A stretch of 64,000 bases of DNA from Pterobdella sp. o SKG-2022 (lineage: Eukaryota > Annelida > Clitellata > Hirudinida > Piscicolidae). A program made the position numbers and the translations under genes. The stretch lies in the NCBI GenBank assembly GCA_964035795.1, contig OZ038320.1, positions 27,225,705 to 27,289,704 on the forward strand. The letters are read 5' to 3'. Shown here piece by piece: positions 34,266 through 47,874 of the stretch. Under the pieces are notes generated by a model that did no database searches, was not told the DNA's origin, and was given only the letters and a program-made list of their open reading frames with translations. The first letter of the stretch is position 1. Every line of letters begins with the position of its first letter.

Positions 34266-37200
34266 TTTATACATATTTATTTAATTAGATTTTTAACCTG
34301 ATTTAAAATTTTTCATTAGGGTTTCAGTTTCATTACGTTTATATATAGAAGGGCTTACTAGAATAAATATACTATTATGAGAAATAGCTTCTCAACTCAT
34401 TTGAATATTTTTACAATAAATGTTATTAGCAAATATTAAATTTTTAAATTTTTTTTATAGCTTAATGTATCAAAATTTATTATTTCATTTCAAATTTAAT
34501 AAATCTAAAATTCTTCATAGTTGTCATTTTTTGAATATCTATTCAAATAAAGCCAATTGTCTTCTTTCAAGTTTTCACACAACATCAAAAATAAAAGAAT
34601 TTTATTATTTTTGCTTAATAAGCTCAATTCCCAAGAAGTATTATTTAAATGATAAAATTGATCAGAGCATGAAATTGTATAATTAAAACAACCTTGACAA
34701 ATATCTTCACCCATCCATATATATAAATTGTATTATCGATAAATTATATAAATTCAAGGTACTATATATATTCTATTATGGTAATTGAAATCTGATCTTA
34801 TATATATACTCGTATATTTTATAATCCACTGAAAACGTCAGGAGTTTTTAAAACGAGTTTTTTTTGAGATTAAATAATTTTTTACATAATGATTTTTAAA
34901 AATTTAGTGCAAATTGATTTTAGTTGTTATGCTTAAAAAATTTATTTAAAAAGTAGTTTTCTTTTTTGAAGAAGCATTTTCGAAGTAGGTGAGTATTGTT
35001 ATTTTTGGAAAATAAAAACAAAAATTATCCAAAAAACATGAGAATCTAGATACTCCATAATATAGCCTGTACCATAGTCTATGAGAGTTTTAAGTTCGTT
35101 CTGAAAAAAAGCTTCATACGTTCTCACAAATACGCCTGTAGACTTGTGTTATATCCATTTCTTTCAACTAAACAGCTGGAAATGAGACAAGGTATTAATA
35201 ATACAAAGAAAGAACACAAAGCATATGCACAAAATCCCACAATCAAATCAAGCATTAATATAAGTAATAAAAGATAAAATTAGTTTCTAATCAATCAATT
35301 AATACTTAATAACACTTTATGCAGTGCAATAATTTCTCAATTGTAAAGTACGCCCTTGAACCATTTGGAATAACGCTACTAAAATTACAGTTATTTTAGT
35401 GCAACTTTGACAATATGATGTGGGATTGGTACTTTTATTACGATTTTCAAGCATAATTTTATATTATTATATATTCAAATGAAAACAATTTTTCGAGTTT
35501 ATTTCTGTCCACGAAGCTTTTAAAATGAACTTGCATTCTCAAGTGAAGGTAATAATATAAGAAAAAGATTCAATTCAAAGGGAAAGAGCTTATGCTTAAA
35601 ATGTAATATTTGGGTGAACTTTCAAAAGATTATGTGTTTGGATTATAATCTAATTATACATTATTTGTATTTTTGAATATATCGACAGCTAGTAACTAAA
35701 CAATCGATAGTAAATAAACATATATCAAAAATAGCAGCGCATTTATAGAGTACTGCAAAATGTTTTCAAAATATATCATAAGCAAACAATTCAAAATATT
35801 TTACGTGAAACTTAAACAAAAGCGATAATGTATTGAAATTATATCACTTTTATAATGAAAATAATACTATTTTTAATCAATGGCAATTAACCAAATGAGA
35901 CTGATGTGTTTGAATTAATCATTTCATTTGATTTGCATTTTTAATGAATTAAAGATGAGCGCTACAGTTTGAATTTAGTCCTATGTATTATAGAGAGAAA
36001 ATCGATGGTTTCTCTTTGTGTTGAAAATCCCTGATAATAGTATTGTTGTTTTCACTGTTACAATGATTTAACTATCTTAGATCTTTATGCAAAATCAATA
36101 AGCTTTGTCTAAACTTATTTCATGGATCAAGTCTATTTGAGTTTTAACACCCTAGAATGAATTATACCATATTAGAACGATAACCTAACGACCCAACTCT
36201 CACTGAGATAATTTGTAGCTGTAAAATCTATTAAAAACTAACAAAATCTGTATAGCTATGAGGAAAATGTGATCAAGTATTTGCATTACAATATTGAATC
36301 GTGTATATTATAAAACTGATATAACTGTAGTAACACGGGAAAAATGAAATATCAATGAAGCTTACCCTACTGTTATATTATATCGGTCAAATGGCCATTG
36401 TAAATTTAAATTCTATCGCGAAAAATGCTACAAGTGTGCTTTACTCGTATAAGAGTTATTTTAATAGATTTCAAGTAATATAGAATGATGTTTTTAATTT
36501 ATGTAACTCCAGGTTTGTTACAGATTTCCTTTATAACTACTGAAAATTCTGAATGCTATTACTAGAGTTAATACATTATTCGTCCGTGTTGTATTAAATA
36601 ATACAGTTACCTTATGTAACAAATCTGTTTATACTTATTTTTCAGTCTTTTTTAGACATTAACCGAAAATTTTTTTTTATAAAATGCGACATACTTTTAA
36701 GTCTTGTATCACAAAATAATGAAAGTACTAATACTTTTTAAACTATAAAAAATTGTTAAATGATTTATTAAATAATAAATTTTTAGATAATCACTATCTT
36801 TGTCAAATTTTTATTTATATTTATTGTCGTGGCGTCTAAAACTTCAGGCTCAACATCTGTTTAAATGATCCATGTATTTAAAATATGTTGCATGTTTTTT
36901 TTCTCCCTTAATACATACAGATAAGTGATCGGTTAAAAAAAACTAAGATTATCAACTATTTTTAGCTTATAGCTGATAGTTATTGGGGGTGTTGTACGTG
37001 CAGTGTAAAAAAGGTTTGGAGGACCGTACAAAACTTGTTGAGACATGTGTTTTACATTATGCTCACATACGACACTGTTTAATCATAGGTTGATTTTAGT
37101 CCATGATCATCTTGTCGAAAGCATTTATTTTAAAATATATTTTTCGATAAAAAAAAGTTGGTATTTTATATTTTAAAGTCTGTTTTATATTTTTAATTAA

Positions 37201-37296
37201 AAACACTAAATTTTAATTTAATTAAATTTGCTTTAAAAATATTATATCTTTTTTTAAAAAAGGCACTTAAATACAATTAAATATAAATATAAATCT
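34266..37296. other. gene-poor A+T-rich DNA between TMEM138 and kindlin
   Basis: Beyond the TMEM138 3' flank no exon, RNA gene or clear repeat is visible, apart from a weak family A-like fragment near 35510-35560 (CACGAAGCTTTTAAAATGAA, then CTTGCATTCTCAAGTGAAGG). Confidence 0.5.
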
Positions 37297-37818
37297 CTAT
37301 CGGTATTGAGGAGATATTTTAAGCACGTGATGCGATGCAGAGGATTTATGCATACAGGCATAATAGTTTGGTCGATTATGCAGACTCAATGCATGCAATG
37401 GTACATCAAAAATCGATGTTTCATACCTAAAAAAGAACAAGAATGTATGAAATATCTTAAAATAAACTTTATTCAACTGGGAAAACTCTGAAGCGGTGTT
37501 GCATATAGTTTGAATTTTATGTAGTAAACTGTGAAGATTGAGAAGGTTAAAGGAAACGAAGATTGCCCGAATAACTGTTGATAATTGCGAACATAAATCT
37601 CTTTTACATTTCAGCACACTGTGTTCTTGTGTCGTTATCATAGAAAAAACAACTGCTATAACTAAATCTACCAAATACAATTTTGAAAGTCTGTTTGAGC
37701 CATCAAAAATAAGTAAATGATCAAATGTGAGACATGTTTTTTTAAAATGGTTCATATATACTAACCTAAAAAGATAATTTGAAAGTGAAATACGATTCTC
37801 AAATTTTAATACATTCAT
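37297..37818 (-). other. 173-codon open frame, unrecognised
   Basis: Long for such A+T-rich DNA, with a mixed composition (His, Cys and Leu rich) and no recognisable motif, signal peptide or splice partner. The opposite strand also has shorter open frames here. It could be a single-exon gene, a transposon remnant or chance. Confidence 0.2.
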
Positions 37819-38452
37819 TGATCTCAGATCGGCTCATTCCTTATGCTATCTGAATCAATATAAACCATTTATCTTCATCTTTCAATACACCCTGAAAATT
37901 CACTGTTTTTATAAAGGCTTTAATTTGTTTAGGTTGCTTTCAAAAAAAAGATTTTAATTATAGTTTTTGATCTAACAGACTCGCGCCATGCGATTTTGTC
38001 CGTTAAGCACTGTGTGAGGCCTTTATATTAAATAATAGATTACACGTCTTTCAGTTATGTTTGTGCTTTTCAATAGATATTTGAATTAGAATATATATTT
38101 AGAAAAAATCGTTGAGCGTAGTTATTCCCATACTATTTATATATTAAATCAATTGATGGACTTTTGTATGAAGGTATAAGAATATAATTTTATAAAGGAT
38201 TTACTGAAATATTTGAAAACATTGAGTTTTTTTCGAAATTGAAATTAAAAACCATACTTGAAATATGCTAACAGACCATATAATTGTAGATTTTCCTACA
38301 CCACTAAGTCGATTCTAATCTTATCTCAAACACTAACAACTTTGTGCACTCATCTAATGGATGCTGTTTTCAATTTTTTTCCAATAAAGATTTATATGGT
38401 AATAAACTATTTTAAAATTAATTGAAATTAATCTGTTTCATAAGGAAGCAAC
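37819..38452. other. upstream region of the kindlin gene
   Basis: No coding sequence is visible. It should contain the kindlin promoter and 5' untranslated region unless a non-coding first exon lies farther away. Confidence 0.45.
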
Positions 38453-41400
38453 ATGAAAAAAATCCATCCAAAATCTATTGATTCAAAAACAATCCCAACT
38501 TCAATTGATACATCGCCAAAAAAGATTACTTTAACTAATAAAACAAACAATAAAGACGCAAATAAAAACGAAAAAAATGAAAAACCAAAAAGCAAAATAA
38601 AAATTCTGTTAAAGCCAACTAAAACGGATAGAGAAGATGACACCTTTAAGCAAAAACCAACGTCAAAAGTTGAAAGTAAATCGACCAATAAAACAAACAA
38701 AGAAAACTCCTCGTTTAAAATATTTTTGAAAGATAGCAAAAAAACTCCGATTTCAAGCGTGCCCAAAACAGCATCACCCAAAACATCTATCAAACAAAAG
38801 CTTTTTAAAACAGACATACCGCCTAAAGTTGAAACCCTAGGAATAGGCTTAAAAACACCTAAAAGAATTGAACCACACAATGTTTCTCCAGTCCAAGTTA
38901 ATAAAACTTCAACCCCACCAACAAATCCAAACATTACACAACCAACATTACTAAACAATACACCATTAACAATACCAACCAATGCACCCCAATCAATACA
39001 AAACACTACACCACCAACAATTAAAACATATACCAAAGAACCCACAAGTTTTTCAAAAACTTCTCCCACAACGTCAACGGTTGACGGATCATGGGAGTTA
39101 AAAGTATTCGTAGAGTTATTAGACAAAGTGGTTGTTTTGAGGGTTAAATCAGAAATGAGAATTGGCATGATTCTGTTGATGACCGTTGAAAAAACCGGTA
39201 TGTTGTTATAATACTTAATATGCTTTTACAATGATTTTTCATGACATTCGATACGTTCTTTGATGGCATTAGCATTTAGTTTGCATTGATATATTACCGA
39301 TTATATACATAAAGATCAAAAGCTTTGAAAACCTAGTGTGAATTAAAATATTTGACAATTAATGATGTATTATTTTAAACTAAAACTTGGATTCAAAACC
39401 CAAGTTTTCTATAGGAATTTTGATAAAATTATTTGCGACATGTGGTTACAATCAAGATAGTTGTTACATTATTTGAATTCATAGATCAATAGAACCTACC
39501 AATTTAATTTAAATCAAACATTTTTATTAAAAAAAACAATACAAAGCTTTTTGTAAGTTAAAGTCAGTTGATAATGTAAGTTCGACAAAAGCTTCAAAAA
39601 GCCGTTGTTCAGATATCAAATGTACGATTTGAATTAATTTCATTCTAGGCTAATTTTAACTCAACTAAAAAATTCAATGAAGTTTAATGCATTAAAACAC
39701 TTTGATGAGAAGTTCAAAGCGATAATATATATGAAATGAATGCAAATATGAATTAAGTTTATCAACGGAAAACAGATAAAATGCTCGACTGGGATTCATG
39801 CGCTCTCTGGTGGCCTGAAAAGAACAAGTGGTTGGTCGATAAAATTGATTATATCATAATTTAATTGAAAAATTGGATCATTATATAAACTTTAACATTC
39901 ATATCGCTAATATTGATGGGATATTAGATAAATATTTATACATAAAAAACTGTTGGTTAAAAATCACAATGAATAACCAATGGAAATGATGTATTTCAAC
40001 GTTTCAAGGTTGAGAAACACACGTAACAGCTTACAACAGCTGGCAGTGACATCAGACAGTCTGTTACTTTTGCTGTGTGTTCGAGGAGCGCTACACGTTC
40101 AACTTCCCGATCTTTGCTTTAGCTGTTTCACTGTCGATTATTCAGTTGATGTTTTCACCGTTGTCGCCAACCTTTGTCAAGAGCTTGGTTAGTTGAAAGC
40201 CAATTTTTGTAATATTTCACTATTTGAATAAGTTATCACCTTTTCAAACATTGAGATTCATTGTATTTGTGCTGAATAAATGGTTAAACTCGGTGAAAAA
40301 ATATGCTTCAGTGAAATATGTAACCATCAAGGTCGCTGTATAATAAAAGTATATAGGTGTTCTTGTTCATAACCAGCATGTTTTAAAAATGAAATTACCT
40401 GTCAGACAGCCATTTATCATTTCATGCCAGGATTAAATTATATTATGTATTTTTATCACATAGAAGATTGCAAAATGAATTATTTTTAAATGTGGAAAAG
40501 TTTTTTAACTCGTTTAATTGTTTTAAGGTGTATAAATTCTTAAAATTATCAAATTAAAATCAATTTAAATACAAAAAATTTTGCTCATTTTTTCGTAATA
40601 AAAGGAAATACACCCAAAAAATTCTCTGGCAAAGAAGGTAAACATGAAACCGGGAATCATAAAGTGGCTCTGAAAGCAAACAAACTTCAGATATCAAAAA
40701 CGCTTGTTTCATGTTGGAAATAAATAATAAAAGAATCAAACTTTATTCAAATTTTTAATCTTGTTTGAAGCTAATTGATTTTCAGTATATCATAATTGGC
40801 CAAACTGAAACATATTGAAGACCTTTTCAAATAAATAAACTTTAAATTTGGAAAAGTCTTAACACAAATATTGACAAAAAAGCTAAATCTATTGAAAAAA
40901 ACCTAAAATTGTTAAAAAAGAGTAAAAAATCCAATTTGAACTTGTGTTTTCTATAATGTTCGATAAATTCATTCCTATTATATATTTAATATAAACTTTG
41001 TTTCAATGGATTTCAAACAGGCATACGGCATCCGGAAGAATGGTCTTTAAGAAAGATTCCACAATTTACAGATCTAAAAAACCTTCCATCATTTCCCCTA
41101 TCACCAACCAGTCCCGATCAAGATGCCTTAACCCAGTTTCCTCCAATAAAAAATGAACATGTTAAGCAGCATTTTAACAGCCTCAACAACAAACGACATT
41201 CTTCTCAGCAACATCTCAATAGAAACACTTTTCTCAATTCTACTTTTCAAAGAAAGAAACACGCCCCTAGTGTCGATAACATAGACGATGATACAATTAA
41301 CAATAATAACATGGATCCCGCTTGGTTCAGCCTTAAAAGAGGTTCTATTCAACGTTTCTCAAAGGTGAAACAACAACTGAAAAGTTTTATTAGAAAATTT

Positions 41401-44400
41401 TTTAATAAATACGTCAAAAAACACTAAATCTTTTGAATTTCATCAACAGAGTTCCCTCCTTCGAAGCACCAGCTCGACATTGTGGTCAGCGAGAGACTCC
41501 ATGGATTCTTCACTTAACAAATCACGTTTCGATTTCTTATTTTCTGATCGGATCAGTGTTCAGAGAGCCGGGCAGTTTTTACACAGGCCAAGAAACATAA
41601 TTGAAAAGACAAAATGTAACTCAAAGTAAGATATTGTTTTTTGCTATCATAATGTTTTCCAGAGAGATTGTGAGTCTTTTTAAAATTTTTTAGTTTAACA
41701 CGTCAAAATGAAAAGTTTTTAAAACACATTTACACTCAAAAATTTTCATTTTGACGTGTAAAATGGAAAAATATGATTGAATCGTAAATCAATTAAAACT
41801 TGGTTTGATAATTTATCGTATCAGCTGGCTAGATTCGAGCAAAAGTATAATGGAACAAGGAATTTGGAGAAATGGAAAAGTTCAATTGATGTTCAAGTTT
41901 CACAAACAACATGATTTGAACCCATCGGTAAACAATTAAATATTTAATTACCCTGTATATTTCATTTCAAACTATTCTGGTTTTCTTCAATCAAGTCTCA
42001 TGCAGCTTTTCAATTTGATGTGTTGTCTTTTATGCATTTTATTTTATTTGATTTTTTAAATATTTCTTTTATTTTCACCTAATTGTTGAAATTTTGATAG
42101 TTTGGTCATTGTTTTTAGCACTGCATAAAATTTCTCTTAAGATACTCTTAAAGGATTTATCAAGGCTAACATAAATAATCAGCATATAACACACTTTTCA
42201 AAGTTTTATACTTCACATGACAGCTTGAGTTCGACTTACGAAAATCTTCGGGAAATTTACAAAACTTTGAATGTTTTCTATATTGAATACAGAATTCTCT
42301 ATGTAGACATGAATAACTTGTAAAATCGGTTTGTTTCTGTGACCAAGCAGAGATTTACTTGTTCCCCTTGTTTGTCACACAGCTCAAATGATAGCTTAAA
42401 ACATGAATTTACTATTTGAGGATATTCCACTTTAAGCATTAATTTTTTAAATGGAGATACAAAACTTCTAAAAAGATTTTAATGGACCATTTTTAAAACG
42501 AAGCTATCACATAACCCCTGTCAAACGTTAGTTTGAAGCTATAACAATAAAAAAAGAATCACTCACTTTCGAATTGTAAGGAAGGACGAACGAAAATCGA
42601 GATTAAAGGATATAGACATAAAAATTGACATGAATGGCATATGCATTCAACCATGGACCTATAAAGAAAGGCCCACGTTGGTTGTCCTCCCATTAAAAAA
42701 GCTAGCACGTCACTCAAGACGTTTGAACATCTTGAATCTATTGAAGGAATTTTTCTAGTTTTTAATGTAACTAGTATAAGGTGATCTGTTTTAGAGACAT
42801 TAAATCTGAGTAATCATTATGAAGATACAGGGATATATCTGTTTCTAATTATATTTTTCTTATCATTTGATAATTTCAACATAATTATTTTTGAGAAATT
42901 GTCTCCGATTTTCAAAATTCTTAAGAACTTCCATTCAACAATTTTTATTGTTTTCAAAGTATATTATATTAAATTTTCGCTGTAACAATAACAAAGTAAT
43001 TAAAAACAATTTTTCACCCTCCACCATGTACAGTTTATAACACTATGCCTATCTCGTAGTAGTTATCCCTCCTACCAATAAGTTGCTTTTGCTTTAAATT
43101 GTATATAGAATTTTTAATCAGAATTTTGTTTCTCGTCAAGTCAGTTTTGATTAATTATAAACTTTTACCTATATTTAACATTTTTTTTACTAAATCGTTC
43201 TAATCAAATTTAAGCTTGAATAAAAATGAATATAAGCATATAAATCAACTGAAAAATGCTCTAACCATTGTTTAAATTGAATTCAAAGATTGATGAGGGC
43301 CGTTTGGAACTGCTATGGGAACAATTGAAGTGGATGGTGTTGTTGGATGCAGTTGAATGCACTAAGGAGGAAGCTGTGTTGTTTGCTGCTCTACAGGTAA
43401 GCCTCAAGTCATTTCAACAGTGAACTTCATTTATTAATAATTGAATTTGGTTATTAATTATTTCTGCAATAAATAATAATGATAAAAAAAAATTCCGAAG
43501 GTTTTGGTAGATATTTGTTTTTTCGTTTTATTAAAATTAATTTTAAAATTTTTTTAGTTGCAAATAATGAAAAAAAGAGTGGATGACCAACAAAGTACTG
43601 GTAATTTAAGTAGTGTCAACCCTGAATTCAACTCTAATGGAGCGAATGAATTGGAAACCGGACTTGATCTAATAGATTGTGCCTTGAACGATTTACAAAT
43701 GACTTTAGAAGGATCGACTAGCAATTATAAACATGAAAATCAAACTTTAAGCAACAAGAACTTAACTAATTACAGCAAAATTAACAGTTTTAAAAACACT
43801 TTACCAAAAAAAAACTTAAATAACGCTCTAAACACTTTAAATAAAAATGACGAAATAAAGAACCCGAAAAGAGTAAATGATTATGATAATGCAGTACGTG
43901 ATTTTATGAAGGTTGCAACTAGTGACACTAATGGTAAAAACATGGTGCTTAGTAATGGCAAGAATAGCCACCCGATAGAGAATCATAAAGGATCAGATTA
44001 TGAACAAATCCCACACGATGTCTTTGTAAATAATAATAATGCTAAAAACACAGCAAATCATTTCGAAGACTGTCATTTGGAAAATTTGTTAAGCCAGCCC
44101 AATGCTGATGGCAAAAACTTGAAATTAGATGGCTTTTTGAAGATCTATAGGTATAAAACATTCATTTCATTAAAAAAAATTTCTAATTTTTTTTTGATAA
44201 GAGACGAAAACATGTTAATATTTAATGATATAAACATTTTGTTAATTTTTTTGCAGACCGAAGAAGTTTTTTGTCAAAACATACAAATGCTATTTCTTTC
44301 GATTACACGGTCATATCTTACGTATGTTCTCACGACACAAGCCAGACAAATGTTTATGGATTATGGATTTGAAAGGTTTCATATTTAAAAATTATATATT

Positions 44401-46243
44401 TTCGTTTTTAAAACTTATTTTTTATTGTAATTTGTAGACTTGTACCAATGATATTAATAAAAAATCATGGTGTTTTGAAAGATTTTATTCAAAAGAGATT
44501 TTTTGAAGCACATTTCCACGTACTTGATCACTTTGACTGAAATTTTTTTGAAAAATCTCTTCATTCATGTATTTCTTATTGATTTTTGAAAATAGTTCTT
44601 ATTTAAAGGAAGCAAAGTTTCTTCAAGAGTATTGTTGTCAGCCAGTAAATATGTCATAGAAATATATGTAACATCTCTCAGTGAAGAAATTCATTTGAAA
44701 ATTGAAAAGGTTTGTTTTAATTTTATTTGAATATTTTCAAATTTTAACTGTTCAAAACAATTAATTCATCGAGTATTTTAAAAACCTTAAAGGAAAACGA
44801 ATACATAGAATGGTTGGCTGCAATCAAGGTCTCAGCTAGAGATGAGTGGCCAGATGTTTGGGGAAATATTTTCAAAATGGAGAAGCAATATATAGAAAAC
44901 AAACTAGGAACTATAAAATCAAAAAATGAAAAAAAGTCATTGGCGAAAAAAAACGGTAAAAATCAATCGAACGAGAGTGAAACATGTGAAAATGGAAATA
45001 AATTAGATAATTCCTTAAAGACGCCTTTGAACACAAATGAAAATGAAGATATTATTACTAGAAACTCAATAGAAACTGCAGGTAATAACCTCTCGATAAC
45101 CTCTAGTAGATCTTCTTTCTTTAGACGCAAGAAGTCTGTAGACCAAAATGATAGAATTTGCAACTCAAACACAGAAACTGGCGAATTTGAAAACAACAAT
45201 GAAAGTATTCATAGAAAAAGCTTCAGAAATTTTTCGATGTTGAAAAGACACCAATCCACACTGTTAAACAAACAGTACGGTAACATGAGTTCCATCAGTA
45301 AATCTAGTCATAGAAGCAGCAATCTCACTATTTTAAGCTCTCCTTTGTTATGGAACAGCTCACTATCCGTGAAAGACAAAATGAGTCCTAAAAAACTAAA
45401 CGGAGATTTTAGAAATAGTCTGAGACGTGGAGCTGGAAAGTGGAAACAATTGAGAGAAATTCTACCAGGTAGAGTATGGAAAAAATCTGGTGGAAAAGCG
45501 ATTGCATTAGAAATCGAAGAAGCTGGTCACAACCTGGAAGCCACAGATATAATTGAATGCATGTGCGAGTACATCAATGCTGTTCAAGCTCTCCCTGACT
45601 ATGGAAAAACTTTGTTTGCTGTGGAAATAGACAATGGAAAACAAGTATTAAAATTTTTTGAATATTTTTTGTTTTAAATATGTTTTTTAGAGAATAAAAA
45701 TTTTATGAAATACAAAATATCACAAACCAACAGGCGATTTTGACTATAACACCCACTCAACTGAGTTTGTGTGATGATTTCAATAAAAAAAATATGAGAG
45801 ATTATTTAAAAGAGGATTTTGAAGAAAAAGATGGCGAACAATCTAAGAATAAAAGAATATGGCCGTATAGCAGTTTAGTGTCATGGAGTGTAAACTGGCA
45901 AGCTAAACAGGTTCAGGTCGGTGGTTTAAGAAATTTTATCGTTAAAAAGATATAATAGTATGCATGATTTATTGAAAGTAATTTTTTCAAAAAGTCATAT
46001 TTTAGCTTATTGAATGAATTGAATGTTTAAACGCCAAAAAATTATTTTCAGCTGAGCTTGGAGGATGATGAAGTGAATTTTAAATGCAGACCATGTGATT
46101 GTAAGCAGATTCACGAGTTCATTGGTGGATACATTTTCCTTTCATTGAGGAATAAGAGCGATTACATTAATAACTGCAACAGCTACAAACAAGACAGCTT
46201 GAATGCTGAATTGTTTCACAGATTGACTGGAGGATGGAAATGA
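38453..46243 (+). CDS. FERMT: kindlin (FERM-domain integrin co-activator) with large disordered insertions
   Basis: Thirteen exons: 38453-39197, 39776-39830, 40009-40187, 41021-41364, 41450-41625, 41825-41927, 43289-43396, 43558-44150, 44257-44375, 44609-44709, 44793-45644, 45734-45916, 46052-46243. They sum to 3750 nt, or 1249 residues; usual kindlins are about 680-720. Kindlins bind integrin beta tails at adhesions. Order: a Lys/Thr/Pro-rich extension (1 to about 210); F0 (SWELKVFVELL, CALWWPEKNKWL); F1 with its loop; NWLDSSKSIMEQG; F2 (EQLKWMVLLDAVECTKEEA, LNDLQMTLEG); an Asn-rich insert (about 630-745); the PH domain (PKKFFVKTYKCYFFRLHG to ENEYIEWLAAIK); a Ser/Asn insert (about 870-1060); and F3 (VSWSVNWQAKQV, HEFIGGYIFLSLR, LTGGWK end). 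At the integrin-binding Gln-Trp pair of F3 the Trp is kept and Gln is Ser. Confidence 0.94.
39525..39612. repeat. decayed family A foldback element, kindlin intron 1
   Basis: ACAAAGCTTTTTGTAAGTT and AGTTGATAATGTAAGTTCG, followed by ACAAAAGCTTCAAAAAGC, reproduce the family A inner arms and centre with substitutions. Confidence 0.5.
41690..41766. repeat. short foldback in kindlin intron 5
   Basis: TTTAACACGTCAAAATGAAAA is mirrored by TTTTCATTTTGACGTGTAAA across about 30 bases of spacer. Near-perfect arms of about 20 bases; a distinct sequence from families A and B. Confidence 0.7.
42170..42300. repeat. imperfect foldback in kindlin intron 6
   Basis: TTCAAAGTTTTATAC at about 42197 pairs with AAAACTTTGAATG at about 42260, enclosing CGACTTACGAAAATCTTCG, which resembles the family A inner arm. 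Confidence 0.4.
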
Positions 46244-46698
46244 GAAACCACTGCATAAAATTAAACTCATCACCACTTTCCTGTTATTTACATAACTTAC
46301 GCTTCATTTTCTGTATCTATTGTTTTATTTTATTAACTTTGTTTTTGATGTTCACTGTGAGTTTTTTGGAGATGACTCCAAAAATAAGAAAATATTTTGC
46401 AAAACTATATAAACCAAATATATTTTCGTATTTATATTTTATTGTTATGCGCGTGTTAATGGTTAAGAGCACTAATTGGGAAGTTTGAAGCCTTAAATTT
46501 ACCCACTAAATTTATTTTATACGAGTTCATATTTAAGTTATAACTTTTAATAAATTTTAAAACGAGTTTTTTCAAAATAAAATAATAATGAATTTTTAAA
46601 TTTTTTTATTTTGTAAATTTAAAACTAATCATTTGAGTTGAAAATAGTTGAATTTTGAAACCCACAATAATATTTTTTCAATTTTTTTCCCCCATAAG
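46244..46698. other. convergent 3' flanks of kindlin and MRRF
   Basis: 455 bp of non-coding DNA between two stop codons facing each other. Transcript ends may overlap here. Confidence 0.5.
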
Positions 46699-47874
46699 CT
46701 AAATGTTTTTCTGTAATATTTCAGCCTGTTTCTTTTCCACCAAATCATCAATCTTGGTTATATACTGCTTAGAAATTTGTAAGATGGCTTCTTTAGCATG
46801 CCTTATGACATCTTCACTGACTCTTTCAGAGTTTTTCTTGAGTTCTCTTTCATATTTATGCTGTAGCCTTCTTAGTTTTTCTTTTGCTCTATTCGATTTG
46901 AATGATTATATTTTAATAAAATTTCATTCCATTTTCTTTATAAATATAGAAAATACATTTTTGAAAGCATAAATCTGTGAAAACATACTTGTCAGCTATA
47001 GATTTAGCACCCTTTGCAACCTTTTCTCTATGTTCTCGAGTGACTTTTTGTATAGGAAGATAAAATGTTGTACCTTCAACCTAAACAAAAATTAAAACAA
47101 TCTTTAATAAAAATTAATCGAAAATTATAGAATAGCATTAAATATACCTGGGGAGTGACATTAGCAGCAGAGTTTATTATTGCTGTTTTGACAGAAGCAC
47201 TCATTTCAGGATTATCAGCCATGTTAACCAAAATGAGACTTGCTGACTTTTGTTGAATCTACAAATGTTACTTAACATTGAAAAAAATATTTTAATTCAA
47301 AACTAAAAAAGAATTCAATGACAGTTATTCAACCTGGGCAATTTCCTTTAAATGTCTGTTGCCATCTGAAGTTTCAACAATGATAGAACCAATAGACGCC
47401 AATGTGGGTCGGAGAAGTAGATTTTCATCCATTTGTTTGCTTAAATGTTCTAAACTATTGTCCATTTGGTGACGCATTTCATCCACATCTAACACCTCTA
47501 GCAATTCTCCTTCATTTATATTTTGTACAGATCCCTTTAAAAATTAAATTTTTAGTGGAACTGAACAAGTATGAAATTTTTAAAAAAAGAACCACAAAAG
47601 ATATTTTTCTGACTTGAGATTTTTTATCTTTTTTATCTTTTTTAAATCCAGCTCTTTTGGCATATGAACGAGATTGTTCATTCAAACAAAATAAAATATT
47701 GTTTGCATCATGTGGAAAGTAACAAAAATTTTTTTTAGAAGGTTGTAAGAGATAACCAGTGCGCTGAAAAACCTTTTCCAAGTTGTAAGTTTCACAAACT
47801 GTACGGAACTTTCCAAATAACACTGAATCTCTAGAAAAACTCCTTGAAAAAAAAAATTTCAGAGACAGCGACAT
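46699..47874 (-). CDS. MRRF: mitochondrial ribosome recycling factor
   Basis: Five exons on minus: 47874-47614, 47534-47334, 47258-47148, 47080-46989, 46888-46699. They sum to 855 nt, or 284 residues (the human protein is about 262). MRRF splits the mitochondrial ribosome after termination, together with mitochondrial EF-G2. The N-terminus MSLSLKFFFSRSFSRDSVLF is rich in Ser, Arg and Phe without acids, as expected for a mitochondrial targeting peptide. After a Lys-rich linker come the RRF hallmarks NMADNPEMSASVKTAI, NVTPQVEGTTFYLPIQKVT, REHREKVAKGAK and the long C-terminal helix KEKLRRLQHKYERELKK. The frame is open upstream to a Met at 48066, but the Met at 47874 gives the better targeting peptide. 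Confidence 0.94.

Noticed and set aside
38428..39168. 246-codon minus-strand open frame
   Set aside because: It is the antisense of kindlin exon 1, whose Lys/Thr/Asn-rich codons leave the opposite strand open; the plus strand has the F0 domain.
44455..44590. A kindlin exon between the PH exons 9 and 10
   Set aside because: Exon 9 (ends 44375) and exon 10 (starts 44609) join in phase and match the family without it, and the stretch contains stops.
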